Made by a program: the position numbers and the translations under genes. From Tausonia pullulans (taxonomy: Eukaryota; Basidiomycota; Tremellomycetes; Cystofilobasidiales; Mrakiaceae): 64,000 nt of DNA. The notes beneath the pieces were generated by a model. It had not been told where the DNA came from. It worked only from the letters and a program-made list of their open reading frames with translations, and made no database searches. Of the stretch, positions 32,699-42,864 are shown piece after piece (the stretch's first letter is position 1; each line of letters opens with the position of its first letter). The stretch covers positions 62,001 through 126,000 of the forward strand of contig OX637626.1 of the NCBI GenBank assembly GCA_951802195.1, in the 5' to 3' direction.

Positions 32699-32787
32699 CG
32701 CTCTCCCTCTATCTAGCTACAACTCGCTATCTCTCATAGGGTTACCTCGTTCTCCACGTATAACTCATGACTTAAATACAAAAAAAA
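32699..32787 (+). repeat. Dispersed repeat, copy B (3' part only)
   Basis: Matches the 3' half of copies A and C: CGCTCTCCCTCTATCTAGCT, CTCTCATAGGGTTACCTCGT, ACGTATAACTCATGACTT, then AAATAC plus 7-8 A. It lacks the TTTTCTAATRGGCCTAT 5' block. Confidence 0.75.
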
Positions 32788-32857
32788 GTGGCTCGCCTTA
32801 CCCCGCCCCCTCTCACCTCCTACATCTGTCATCTCCAATCAACGCTCTTGACCGTGG

Positions 32858-33018
32858 GCATTTTATCTTTTCTAATAGGCCTATATCCATACCCACCTTT
32901 GCTTTTTTTCCACTACTTCTTTCATTTTCGCTCTCCCTCTGTCTATCTACGACTCGCCATCTCTCATAGGGTTACCTCATCCTTTACGTATAACTCAGTA
33001 CTAAAATTCAAAAAGCAA
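32858..33018 (+). repeat. Dispersed repeat, copy C
   Basis: Carries both the 5' block (TCTTTTCTAATAGGCCTATA) and the 3' block (CGCTCTCCCTCTGTCTATCT, CTCTCATAGGGTTACCTCAT, ACGTATAACTCA), ending in an A-rich tail. It is the same orientation as copies A and B. A further degraded 3' fragment may follow at about 33020-33075 (CTGTCTTTCATATGGTCACA). Confidence 0.75.
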
Positions 33019-34280
33019 AACACGCGGCAATTTCGCTGTCTTTCATATGGTCACATCGTCCCCTACGCTTGATCCATGCCTCGATGTTTCAGAAGAAAAT
33101 GTCGACCGGGGGGCTTTGTACAAGGTGAGCTGTCATGAACAAGATGCCAAAAGCAGAACCCAACGTCGACATCGCCGAACTGAGGCAGATCCGTGCCCTC
33201 CTGTTGACTTTGATCCGTCGTATCTTTAAGAAACGGGTCATCAGATGGATAGGATACAAAAGAAATTGTAGGGTCACGCACGCGCTCTTGACTGAGCAGT
33301 GCAGCCGGGCCATAGCCATCAAACAGCCAAGCCGAATGTCCTGCTCCAAGCTCTATGCATTCAAAAATGGCATGCGAGTGTAGATTGGGAGTAGGGAGGA
33401 TGCCCGGGTGTCAAGATCGCTAGGCTTGGCTACGCGTGTCCGAGAGCAGGCCAAGCCGAAGCGCGTCCACGGCCGATTGGATGATCCACTCTAACGCCTG
33501 CGGGAGAGGCGTCTCCCACTTCTCAGTCGCTCTGCAGCGACGGCTGAATATTCGAAGCAAATAAAAATGTCAGGCACAGTGGAGCTTCTCCTTGGAAGGT
33601 AGTCTGATCTGGGACAGCTTAAATGGCAAGGGATGCGCGCTTCTTTCGCCCTTCCTCTCTCGACAAGTTAAGTATCCGTCTCCCGGGCCAAGGCCGGCGA
33701 ATGGAAAAAAAGATCGCCCCGAGCCTCTCTTCTGCCACCGGGTCCTGCGCAGACCAGTCCATCCATCGCTCCTGCAGGAGGCAAAGGTCCAGAGCGTGGC
33801 GCCGCACCACCGCTACAAAGAACTTGGCAGGTGGATCGCCCTCTCAGCTTCCACTTCCCTTTTCCTTTTTCCTCTTCTATCTCCTTTTTCTTCCGACAAA
33901 TCTTCCACGCTGTCGGCAAAGAATAGAAATACAAAGTTTGCGACGAGCGCCCTCGCAGGATCCAGGACTGAGCTGGCCTACTCCCGCGTGCGGGTCGCTT
34001 GCCACGAACGTGTTTGCTCACCACTGGTGCCTGCCTGTCCGACACCTCACGCACGCCCTCTCGCTCATCTCTGCGTGTTTCATGATCTAAATTCGCTCGT
34101 CTCATGTCTCGGAAGCAACCTCCGCTCTACGTTTATTATTTCCTCCCACAACTGACCCTGCCGATCGATCCTCTCTCGCTTGCGCCTCGCCTGCTGCTGG
34201 CATTGCTGCTTGTTACCCAGAATATCCTGTCTCCCGCCTTACCTGCCTTTTGACTTCCCCCGTTGAACGTTCTAACCCTG

Positions 34281-34286
34281 CACGTG
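34281..34286. promoter_or_regulatory. CACGTG site (Pho4-type), distal
   Basis: The palindromic E-box GCACGTGT, about 626 bases upstream of the PHO84-like start. Pho4-family bHLH factors bind CACGTG in phosphate-starvation promoters; Cbf1/USF-type factors bind the same core. Confidence 0.4.
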
Positions 34287-34678
34287 TATCGAACACATGC
34301 CAAAGGGAGAAGAGCGGATGGACTCGTGTGATATCCTGCCTCGTTCGCTGGCACCTGTTGTTCCGCGCCGGATGCCCCTGTACCTCTTGGCCTCTCCTTC
34401 CCCTCCCCTTCTGGGCTCGCCCACAGACAGCGCGCGCCAAGGCCAAGCCCTTCCTGTGCCTCGCCCTCGCGTTCTCTCTGGCCTTTCGTCTCCTCCGCTG
34501 GGCAGAGGCTTGCCCAGGCTTCTGGAGTTTCCCGATGCTCACACGACCAGATAATATCGGAAGCAACGTGTTTTGGCACACAGGGGGGGCTGCGCTCTCA
34601 GGCACGCCCGCCATCGCAGCGAGACCTGGTCGATATAGGTCGCCACGAGCACGAGTGCTGCTCCTCTTCGCAGACCCG

Positions 34679-34684
34679 CACGTG
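34679..34684. promoter_or_regulatory. CACGTG site (Pho4-type), proximal
   Basis: GCACGTGC, about 228 bases upstream of the PHO84-like start. It is the second of two CACGTG cores in this upstream region. Confidence 0.4.
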
Positions 34685-34906
34685 CGTGGTTCGAATGGCA
34701 AATCCCCGCTCGGCTGTGGTGGCCTCCCAGGCCTCGGTCTCACCTCGCGCGGGCGCTGCCGCCTCAAGCCGGTCCGGGGCCTTTCTCCAAAGAAAGAATT
34801 CAGCTGGCTGGCAGTCCTCATCAAACCGCCCGGACTCCACTCTTTCTCACTCCATACTCCCACCACCTCTCTCCCTCTTTCCCTCCCACTTCTCCTCTCC
34901 CCTGAC

Positions 34907-37900
34907 ATGTCGCACCGTGTCCCGCTTGACGCCGTTGACCGTGGAGAGAAGGATCTCTCCTTCGAGAGCGAGGCCGATACCAACTTCTCTCAGGCTGCCG
35001 CGACTGGCTCTGGCATGAAGACCCCTGGCGGCGTACACGAGGTGGGTTGATGGGTGTCCCTGAAGTCCACTGGGAACGACTCGGACTTACTTGATGTACC
35101 TCATCCGCCACACCCCAGCTCCTCATCGACGAGATGTTCCCCCAGGACAGCTACCACCACGATGTCTACTGGGCTGACCTCCCCGCCGCTGGTGCGCACT
35201 AGTCCCCTTCGTAACTCCCCACCCCCACCGCCTTCACAAGCTGATGAGTCGCTCCTTGACTCAGCCCGGACGAGGTTCGCTGTTCGCCAGTCCAACAACG
35301 AGTCCAAGCGCGAGGCAAAGCACGTATGGGAGATGTTCAAGAGGGTGTGTTGGCCTTCACGATCTAGCTGGCTGTCTCCTCGGCCCTGACTTCCCTCTGT
35401 CCCCCTACCCCGCTTTGCTCCTACCAGGACCCCCTTTCGCCCACCCGCGCCTATTTCTCTAACTATGTCATCACTGGCATGGGTCTCTTTACCGAAGGAT
35501 CCACTCTCTTCTCCATTGGAAACCTCAAGCCTCTCTTTGCCAACGTCTGGCCTCACGTGGGTCCTCTCCTCCATTCACTGGCACCATCCAGCTTTGGTCA
35601 TCTATGTTAGCACATCCGACGGCGGCCGCTGAATACCGCTCCCTCCGTCTCGTCTTTCAGTGCTGGGGTAACAAGAAACCTCTCATCTGCAATGTCAACT
35701 GGGTCAACTCGATTGAATACCTCGAGATTATTGGTATCAGTGAGTCGGTGTGGTGTTACAGCTCATCATTCTAGATCCGTCTGACCTTTCCTTCTCTCAT
35801 TCTTAGTCGTCGGTCAGATCCTTGTTGGATTCGAGGGTGACTGGGTCGGACGCAAGTTCGGTCTCGTCCAGGACGCCCTCATCATGTTCCTTGGTCTCGT
35901 CATGCTCACTGCTTCTTGGGGAACCGTGAGTTGTGGCGTGGCGAGAGAGCTCTTTTTGGCAGCCCCGGAGGCTGACAACCGTGCTTTATGTTCTCACCCA
36001 TCTTGGCAGTCCCTTCAGGGATGGGTCATTTGCTGTACGTCCTCGCTGCTTCACCGCATCACACGAGGTTGAACCCGACCTCTGATTCAAACCTTGCCGC
36101 AGACGCCTGGTGCCTCTTCATTTACGGAATTGGTGTCGGAGGAGAGTACCCGATGACGTCGACCGCCGCCCTCGAGTCCAAGTCCAACGTGTCTCCTGAG
36201 TCCATGTCGGACGACCGTCTCCACCGCGGCCGCAATGTCGTCCTTGCATTCCTCATGCAGGGATGGGGACAAATGTTCAACCAAGTTATCCTCATCGTCC
36301 TCCTCCTCATCTTCCATGGAGGAAATGCGCAGCCGTATTCCGCCCTCGCGACCCAGTGGACGTTCCGCGTTCAGTTCGCCATCGTCGCCGTCATGACCCT
36401 CTGGCTTGCCTACCACCGTTACTACAAGGCCGATTACACGTCTGATCGCAAGCTCCGGGCGACCAAGCGCCAGGGAGCTGTCACCGGCTACGACACCACC
36501 TCGCTCAAGCTCGCGTTTTCGCACTTTGGAGGTCGCCTTCTCGGAACCGCCGGATGCTGGATGGCCGCCGATTTCTTCTTCTACGGTTCTAAACTCTTCC
36601 AAGGCGTGTTCATCAAGGTCCTCATCCCCAGCGGCGGCACTGTCATGGACGTGAGTTGCGCACAGCTCTCCACCTCTCGGCCACTTGGGCACCCAGGCTA
36701 ATCTCACGCTTGCTTCAAGGGCTGGCGTTACAATGCCATCAATATCGGAGTCTCGCTGGTTGGATGTGCGTTTTATCGAAATCCTCGACCCTAAGTCGAA
36801 GGATAATTCTGACGGTAGCATCTACATTTCCCCTCCATTCTGCCTTCTCCTGCTTCTTGCCGTTCCCCTCCTTTCCTCCAGACTACCTTGCGGCCCTCCT
36901 TATCGACCACAAGCTCTACGGTCGCATTCGCATGCAGGCTGTCGGTTTCAGCTGCATGTTCATCCTCATCCTCTTCTCGGCCATCTTCTACGAGCGCCTC
37001 CAGAAGCCCCACCTCATCCACTACTTCCAGGTCAGTTGGCACTCGACTTTCATCCTTTTGGCTCTTCACACTTCACTAGCTGACTCGTACACCGTTAACC
37101 TCTCCTATTATCAGGCGATGTACTACCTCACGTCGTTCTTCACCCAGTTCGGACCCAACTGCACGACCTTCCTCCTCGCCGCCGAGGTCTACCCCACCTC
37201 GATCCGCTCTACCTGCCACGGTTTCTCGGCTGCATGCGGCAAGATTGGTGCCCTCATCCCCGCCGTACGTAGTGTCTCAATTTGTTCCAGTGATCGGAGG
37301 AGGCTGCGTGCCTCTTCCAACCGCACCTGTGGTTCTGTCCCCTCCTGTCATTCCATGAGCTTCGCTGACAACTGAAAATGTCACATTCATTCCAAACAGA
37401 TTCTGTACAACTACATCGGAAATCAGACCAAGTTCTGGGTCGTTACCTGGTTCGGATTGCTCGGTCTCTTCCTCACTGTTGTCTTCATCCCCGACACCAC
37501 CGGCCTCGACCTCCGCGAACAAGAGCGGTACTGGACCTTCGTCCGCGCCGGACGTCCTCAGGAGTGAGTGTACCCTTTCTGCTGAGGCCTGTTGAACTCT
37601 CGAGCTTGCCTCTAACTGCCATCCCTCTCCCTCCAGCTACCACGGTATCGCCGTCCACCGCCGCCACCTCTCGGCTTGGGAGATCTACGTCTCCAAGCGC
37701 CACCTCGCCTACGACCCGGAGATGGACCGCAAGCAGAGGATGGAAGAGCTTAAGTGAGTTTTCGCCTCGATTGTTCTTGTGTTGTCAGAGACTGTGAAGT
37801 TGACCCTGTCTCGCTCGCCTCCTACAGCGCCACTTACGCCATGCACGTCCAGCAGAAGCTCAACGAGGTCCCCGGCGACGAGAACCTGGACGCCGACGAG

Positions 37901-38074
37901 CTCATGTCAAAGAACGTCCAGGCATACTTCGAGGAGATTGAAAAGAAGAAGCGCGCCGCTGCCGGAATCCCTTCCTCTAATGGGAAGCTCGGATACGAGC
38001 GCGCGCGCTCGCCGGAGGAGGAGATTTCGGCGATGCCTGCCGATGCTGGTCGCCTTGCCCCCCATTTCCAGTAG
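34907..38074 (+). CDS. MFS transporter, phosphate:H+ symporter (PHO84/GIT1) type
   Basis: A plasma-membrane-type 12-helix transporter in about ten exons. It starts [20 protein letters not shown]. First helices: [40 protein letters not shown]. The MFS loop motif is [32 protein letters not shown] matches the GIGxGGxYP motif of the phosphate:H+ symporter family. Further segments: [108 protein letters not shown]. The cytosolic tail continues [18 protein letters not shown] and ends APHFQ-stop. Phosphate is the likely substrate by family; glycerophosphodiester (GIT1-like) transport is possible. Two CACGTG sites upstream would fit phosphate regulation. Confidence 0.85.
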
Positions 38075-38647
38075 ACGACGTACGCCTACATGCATTACGC
38101 TTTCCGCTTGTAGATAGACCGACGACGACGACTTTTTGATTCCCCCACTCCGCCTTTATAGTCCCGCAGTTCTCTCCCTTTCCTACGTGCTTTCTCTGTC
38201 GCTCCAATAATTTTGCGTGGATCGTTCTTCCGCTTGACCAATTATTCTTCTTTTGGTCTATGATATGCTATTAGCTTAGCTTTGTTTTACATTTGGACAG
38301 GTCAAGATTGCGGGAACCAAGACTTAAATCTCTTGCTACCTTGTGGCACGCGATGGAGAACACTTGATCAGCTCTGACCGACCGAGGTGGCTACTGTCCG
38401 CTCAGCCTCACAAATTTCCGAACTTGCTCTTGTCATACCACGCTCTCCTGATTCTCAATGAGAGCGTGCGGCCCTTGTCACCGAGCAACGTGCAGAGGGG
38501 CGAGGCGCCCTGGCTGTCCTCTCTTCACGCGATCATCCTCTCCGCGCCGGTCCTCTCGCGACCACCAGCATCGTCTTCCCCCCCAACCCTCCCCCCCCAC
38601 GCCCCTTGCCTTCTTCGTCCGCCCTCTCTTTCTCTGTCAAGCACGCC
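38075..38647. other. Intergenic, UBC13 upstream region
   Basis: About 570 bases between the tandem transporter and UBC13 genes, containing the 3' UTR and the UBC13 promoter. T/C-rich blocks with a C run near 38580-38600. No gene seen. Confidence 0.5.
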
Positions 38648-39972
38648 ATGTCTCTTCCCAAGAGAATTATCAAGGTCAGTCATCCATACTCATCTGCAGG
38701 CGTGCCCACAAGCTGCGAAGACGTTGACTGTTCCGCTCTCCTGTTGCCGGGGTAATCACTTGCCCGCTTCCGTCACCGTCCACTCGACCGAAATTGCCCT
38801 CTCTTGCTCGCTCTTCCCCCTGCATTCGCCGCACCCATCTAGGAGACCCAGCGGCTCATGTCGGATCCGGCGCCGGGAATCACTGCCTCCCCGCACGACG
38901 ACAACCTCCGCTACTTTGATGTCGTGATGACGGGCCCGGAGGGAAGCCCCTTTCAGGGTAAGTGTCGTGACTCGTGGTTCCTCTCTCTTCCGCGTCTGCG
39001 ACACACCTGTCTGTGTCTTAAGCGTAGTCCTTACTGGCGAGCGAGAGGGCGGGCGGCGGTGGCGGATAAGAGAGTTTGAGGCGTTACCTGCAGCTGTCGT
39101 TCGACCATCTCTTCATCAGGAGCGAGGGGCTGGACTGTCGTAGCTCAGCTATCGCCATGTCGATCTCTTCAGTACCTCATGAGGGGGCTGAGTCTTTGGA
39201 GACCTCTCTAACAAATCGCACATAGACTGGGGCAGACGAGACACGCGCGTCGCTCACGTGCTTGTGATAGTCACTGATTCGTCCCTGTCCTTTGCACGCA
39301 CTATGACAGGTGGTCTTTTCAAGCTCGAGCTTTTCCTGCCTGAGGAGTACCCGATGGCTCCCCCGAAGGTCCGCTTCCTTACCAAGATCTATCACCCGGT
39401 GCGTTTCGTTCTCGTTCGCTCGCTTCTTCGACACCGTTCGCGTGCTGGCCCGGTGGCTACATACATTCAGCCTTCATGTATTGACTTGGCCGTTGCTTGC
39501 TTCTTCGGGGTGTTTAGAATATTGGTGAGTCATCTAAGAGACGCCTCGGTATTCGTCGCCCTTGGACGGGGCGCGGATGAGGGCGCGCGTTTGTTTCTTT
39601 CGCATTGACGCGTCCGCTTCCTTCTTCCCTCCTTCAGACAAGCTCGGTCGGATCTGCCTTGACATCCTCAAAGGTTTGTCTCGTGCTTCTCCATGGTACG
39701 TATAGACCTGCTCCTGATAATTTCTTCTCTATAGACAAGTGGTCTCCCGCCCTCCAGATCCGGACCGTCCTCCTCTCCGTCCAGGCCCTCCTCAGCGCGC
39801 CGAACCCGGATGACCCGCTAGCTGTGAATTGTCACTTTCAGGTGCTGATCCAGCAAATCGCTGACGATGAACCTGGGCCCTGAATAGAACGACGTCGCCG
39901 AGCACTACAAGACGGACGAGAAGGCCGCTCACCAGGTCTCGCGGGAGTGGACGGCCAAGTTTGCCGTCTAGT
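38648..39972 (+). CDS. UBC13: Ubiquitin-conjugating enzyme E2, Ubc13/UBE2N
   Basis: Makes Lys63-linked ubiquitin chains with an Mms2-type partner in DNA-damage tolerance. Exons encode [91 protein letters not shown] with the catalytic Cys, [30 protein letters not shown], and [27 protein letters not shown]-stop. The order and length match UBE2N nearly residue for residue. The intron after SPFQ is long (about 350 bases, 38959-39308); the others are short. Confidence 0.95.
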
Positions 39973-40391
39973 TGGCGAGTTTCTCGGTCGGCTGGGTGTA
40001 TAGCTGGGCGGCCGGTTGGTCGCGGAGAAGACAGATGATCAAGGGAAGGCGGAAGGTTGAGTTGAGCCCCGGGTTACGTGGGATAGAGAGAGCGAGAGCT
40101 TTCTAGCTCCCACTTCCTCCCATTCTCATCTCTTCCGTCTCCTGCTTAGACTCCTCCCCAAATCTTTCAATCCCGTTTTCACTGGACAGACTCCACCCTT
40201 TCCCTCCATCCTCCTTGTTCCATCCCCTCACGCTCTCTTTCAGTCCATCTACCTCCCGTTCGGTCTCCCTCGTTAGCTAGTATCGCACCTTCCATCCTGG
40301 TGTTCCCCCCCCTGTGTCCATGACTTGAATTCTCTTAGCGCTCGATCTCCTCAGTCAAAAAGGAAATTGCCATTGTATGCTCCCCTCCGTT
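39973..40391. other. Convergent intergenic region
   Basis: About 420 bases between UBC13 and mL38 stop codons, T/C-rich, with no gene seen. Confidence 0.5.
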
Positions 40392-42628
40392 CTAAGGCTT
40401 CTGGACCCCGGGAAGCTCCCGCGCGTCGATCGCCGCGTTGGCCTCCCTCACGTCCTCCTCGACGGCCTGCTCGAGCCCATTGACCCCTCCGACCGGCTCC
40501 CGCTGCTCATCAGCCCAAACGACGTCCCCATGCGAGTCCGGCTGAACCCCCTTGATCGGTCCCTCCGCAGCCCCATCGCCAAGTTGCGCCAGCCCAGCGG
40601 CATAGGCCTTCTCCCTCTCGAGCGCGCTCGTCTTCTCCTGCTCGAGCGCCTGACGGGACCGCTCGACCCAATCCGGGGATCGGGCGTACGTTTCCTCGAG
40701 CACCGGAGAGAGGAGACCCTCGAGTTGAGGGCCGCTGAGGTGAAGGGCCCGGTTGTACGCGTCGGCAAGATTGGTCGACGTCGAAGGGTCCTTCCAGATG
40801 GTTGAGCCCATTGGGGTCGTGTACTTGACCTCGGGCTCGCCTGTTGAAGTGCATCGAGGTCAGCAACGAAACTCCTACACACAAACAACCCACGAGCAGG
40901 AGACGCACCGATGATGTCCTTCCAGATGTGGCCGCAGACCTCCTCATCCCAAGCGGCACGGAAGAACGTCAACCCAGCGACCTCAACCTTCTTACCCGTG
41001 ACGGCTCCCCACTTGGGAGCTTCGAACGCCTCGCTTTTCATAAAGTCGCGGAGGACGAAGCTGTCCCGGTCGATCTCGCTCTCGGACACCTTGACGGGCC
41101 GGTCGTGCGCGAGGAGAACGAGCGCGTATCGGTGGGCGCGAGTCCCCTTGTGCGGGTGCGGCGGGAGGTACGGGACGACCTCAGCAGGGAGCGTCGCGTG
41201 GTGGAGCGGGGACGACGCTGGGAGGGAGGCCGACGAGGAGGGGAAGAGCCGGGTCGCGGCGGTGACGGGGATGTTGGGGACGAGCCAGTGCAGCTTCTGG
41301 CGGTAGGTGAAGTTCGCCGGGTCGGGGACGTCTAGGACATCACAGAGAAACGTCAGCATCACTCTTGTGTGAGTGAATGCATGTGTGAATGTATGTTCTG
41401 AGCTACTCACCAGGGTCGAGCATGATGAGGGTGTGGAGTCGCTCCTTGGGGCCAAAGTACCGGATCTCGAGCTCGGGCGGCTCGAGCGTCTCCTTCGGGC
41501 TCAAGATCGTTCCGCAGATGACCCGGCCACCGTCCTTGTCATCCCTGGTGGGCGTGACGCGGACCTTGCGGGTCCACCCCCATTGATCGGGCTGCTCGGG
41601 CGGCGGAGGCGCGGCGCGGGGGTACCGGAACGCGAGATCGACCTGGAGACCGCGCTTGTTCGGGGGTAGAATATCCGGGATGAGGGACATCTGGTTGATC
41701 GCTTGAGCCTGTGTGGAACAATGCGCAAGGTCATCATGAGCATCAGGGGAAACACAGACACAAAGGCTGGCGCCGTCGAGAGCTGAGAAGCGAAAAAGGC
41801 GGAGGCCTAACGGAGGAAGGCAGAGACTCACGTGCTGGTCGGCCGCACCGCCAACCTCGAACCGCTCCCGGTCAAGATAGCGAGCAATGTGCGACTCCGG
41901 GTCGACTGTGGCGAGTGAGACAGAGAGAAGAGGAGTAAAGTGGCAGAGAGCGGCAAGCCAACCGGTCAGCGACGACACGTCCGACCTCCGCCGCGACGCA
42001 AAGACACCCGTCTCTTGCTCGCGTGCTGGGCCGCCATCGACCCGGCGACGATGAGGAGAGAGTGAAGAGAAAGCGACTCACGGAGACCGTGCTCCCAGTT
42101 CCAGCGGACCTCGGGGTCGTGGTACTTGGCCCACGTCTGCATGTACTCGAGCCGGGCCTCGACTTCATTGCGGTCCTTGACGAGCTTGCCGAGCTTGGCC
42201 TTGACCTCGGCGCGCTCGCTCGAGTTCGCCTTGCGCTTGCGGAGAGCTTTGAGCTCCTCCTCGGCCTGGCGGATCTCCTTGCGGAGCTCAGCGTGCTCGG
42301 CGTTCACCTGGGCGCGCTGCTCTTCCGTCCCAGCGAACGACCGGATCCACTCGAGCGAGAGGTCGTACGCCTCGAGCTGGCCGGCCGGGAGTGCCGGCTG
42401 CCACGGCGTCTGCTCCACGGGTTTGGGCTGCTCGACGGGCGAGGCATAGACCTTGCGCTTGTTTGAACCGGGCCAGATGACGCGACGGGCAGTGCGGGGG
42501 GAGCGGGCTGTGGAATAGCATGCCTGCTGGGGGGCGAGGACAGCGGCAACGGCCGGTGCAGGGGTGACGACGAGCGTGCGGGGCGGAAGACCAGCGGCGG
42601 CGCGCGCGGCCGACGTAGACGCTCGCAT
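40392..42628 (-). CDS. MRPL35: Mitochondrial large-subunit ribosomal protein mL38 (PEBP-fold)
   Basis: It starts at ATG 42628 with a basic, Ala/Ser-rich presequence, MRASTSAARAAAGLPPRTLV. An in-frame ATG at 42766 is less likely because it would bury the presequence. A helical region follows (EEQRAQVNAEHAELRKEIRQ-AEEELKALRKRK, EVRWNWEHGL). The PEBP-like domain then reads LQVDLAFRYPRA, LEIRYFGPKERLHTLIMLDP-G, DVPDPANFTYRQKLHWLVPN-IPV, HRYALVLLAHD, FVLRDFMKSEAFEAPKWGAV and GLTFFRAAWDEEV. The D-P-D-x-P and HW motifs are the PEBP hallmark, used in mL38 (yeast YmL35) as a ribosomal protein. Seven or so exons. It diverges from CDC37 with a 236-base shared upstream region. Confidence 0.88.
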
Positions 42629-42864
42629 GATCAAGGGAGGGAGAGTGAAGTCTGGGAACGGTGAGGAGGGAAGGAAGACCTCGCCGTGGCTGCTGCTACT
42701 GCTGGTGTTGGCTGGTGGTCGTCGGGTCGCACGCTCTAGAGACTTCGAGGTGAATCGAAAAGACACGGGGCGCGAGGAAGGAGAAGGATGATCCGTGCAC
42801 TCAACCGTCTTCTCCCCTCAACCACCATCTCCACACACCCTTGGCACTCTCGACACTCGCAGCT
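42629..42864. promoter_or_regulatory. Shared upstream region of mL38 and CDC37 genes
   Basis: 236 bases between divergent start codons, so promoters are shared or back to back. No specific motif recognised. Confidence 0.5.

Larger units (their letters stand above)
33076..34906. other. Gene-poor interval and long upstream region of the PHO84-like gene
   Basis: About 1.8 kb with no gene I can support. Open frames exist on both strands (for example 33592-34155 plus, and 33668-34105 and 34213-34983 minus). They lack domain-like sequence and overlap each other. From 34250 the plus frame is open into the transporter start, but its content looks like leader DNA. The last 700 bases carry two CACGTG sites. 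Confidence 0.5.

Noticed and set aside
33592-34155. Plus-strand 187-residue frame in the gene-poor interval
   Set aside because: Unstructured composition, overlaps other frames on both strands, no splice-supported extension.
34640-34720. Possible third tRNA around the GGTTCGA-like motif
   Set aside because: GTGGTTCGAATGGC occurs, but no acceptor or anticodon stem can be formed around it.
34250-34906. Open frame continuous with the PHO84-like start, which would add about 219 residues at the N-terminus
   Set aside because: Composition is low-complexity Pro/Ser/Leu without domain similarity, and the family starts close to [11 protein letters not shown]. It is more likely 5' leader that happens to lack stops.
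36087-36821. Minus-strand 244-residue frame opposite the transporter
   Set aside because: Exact antisense of hydrophobic transporter exons, giving an artificial Asp/Glu/Arg-rich sequence.
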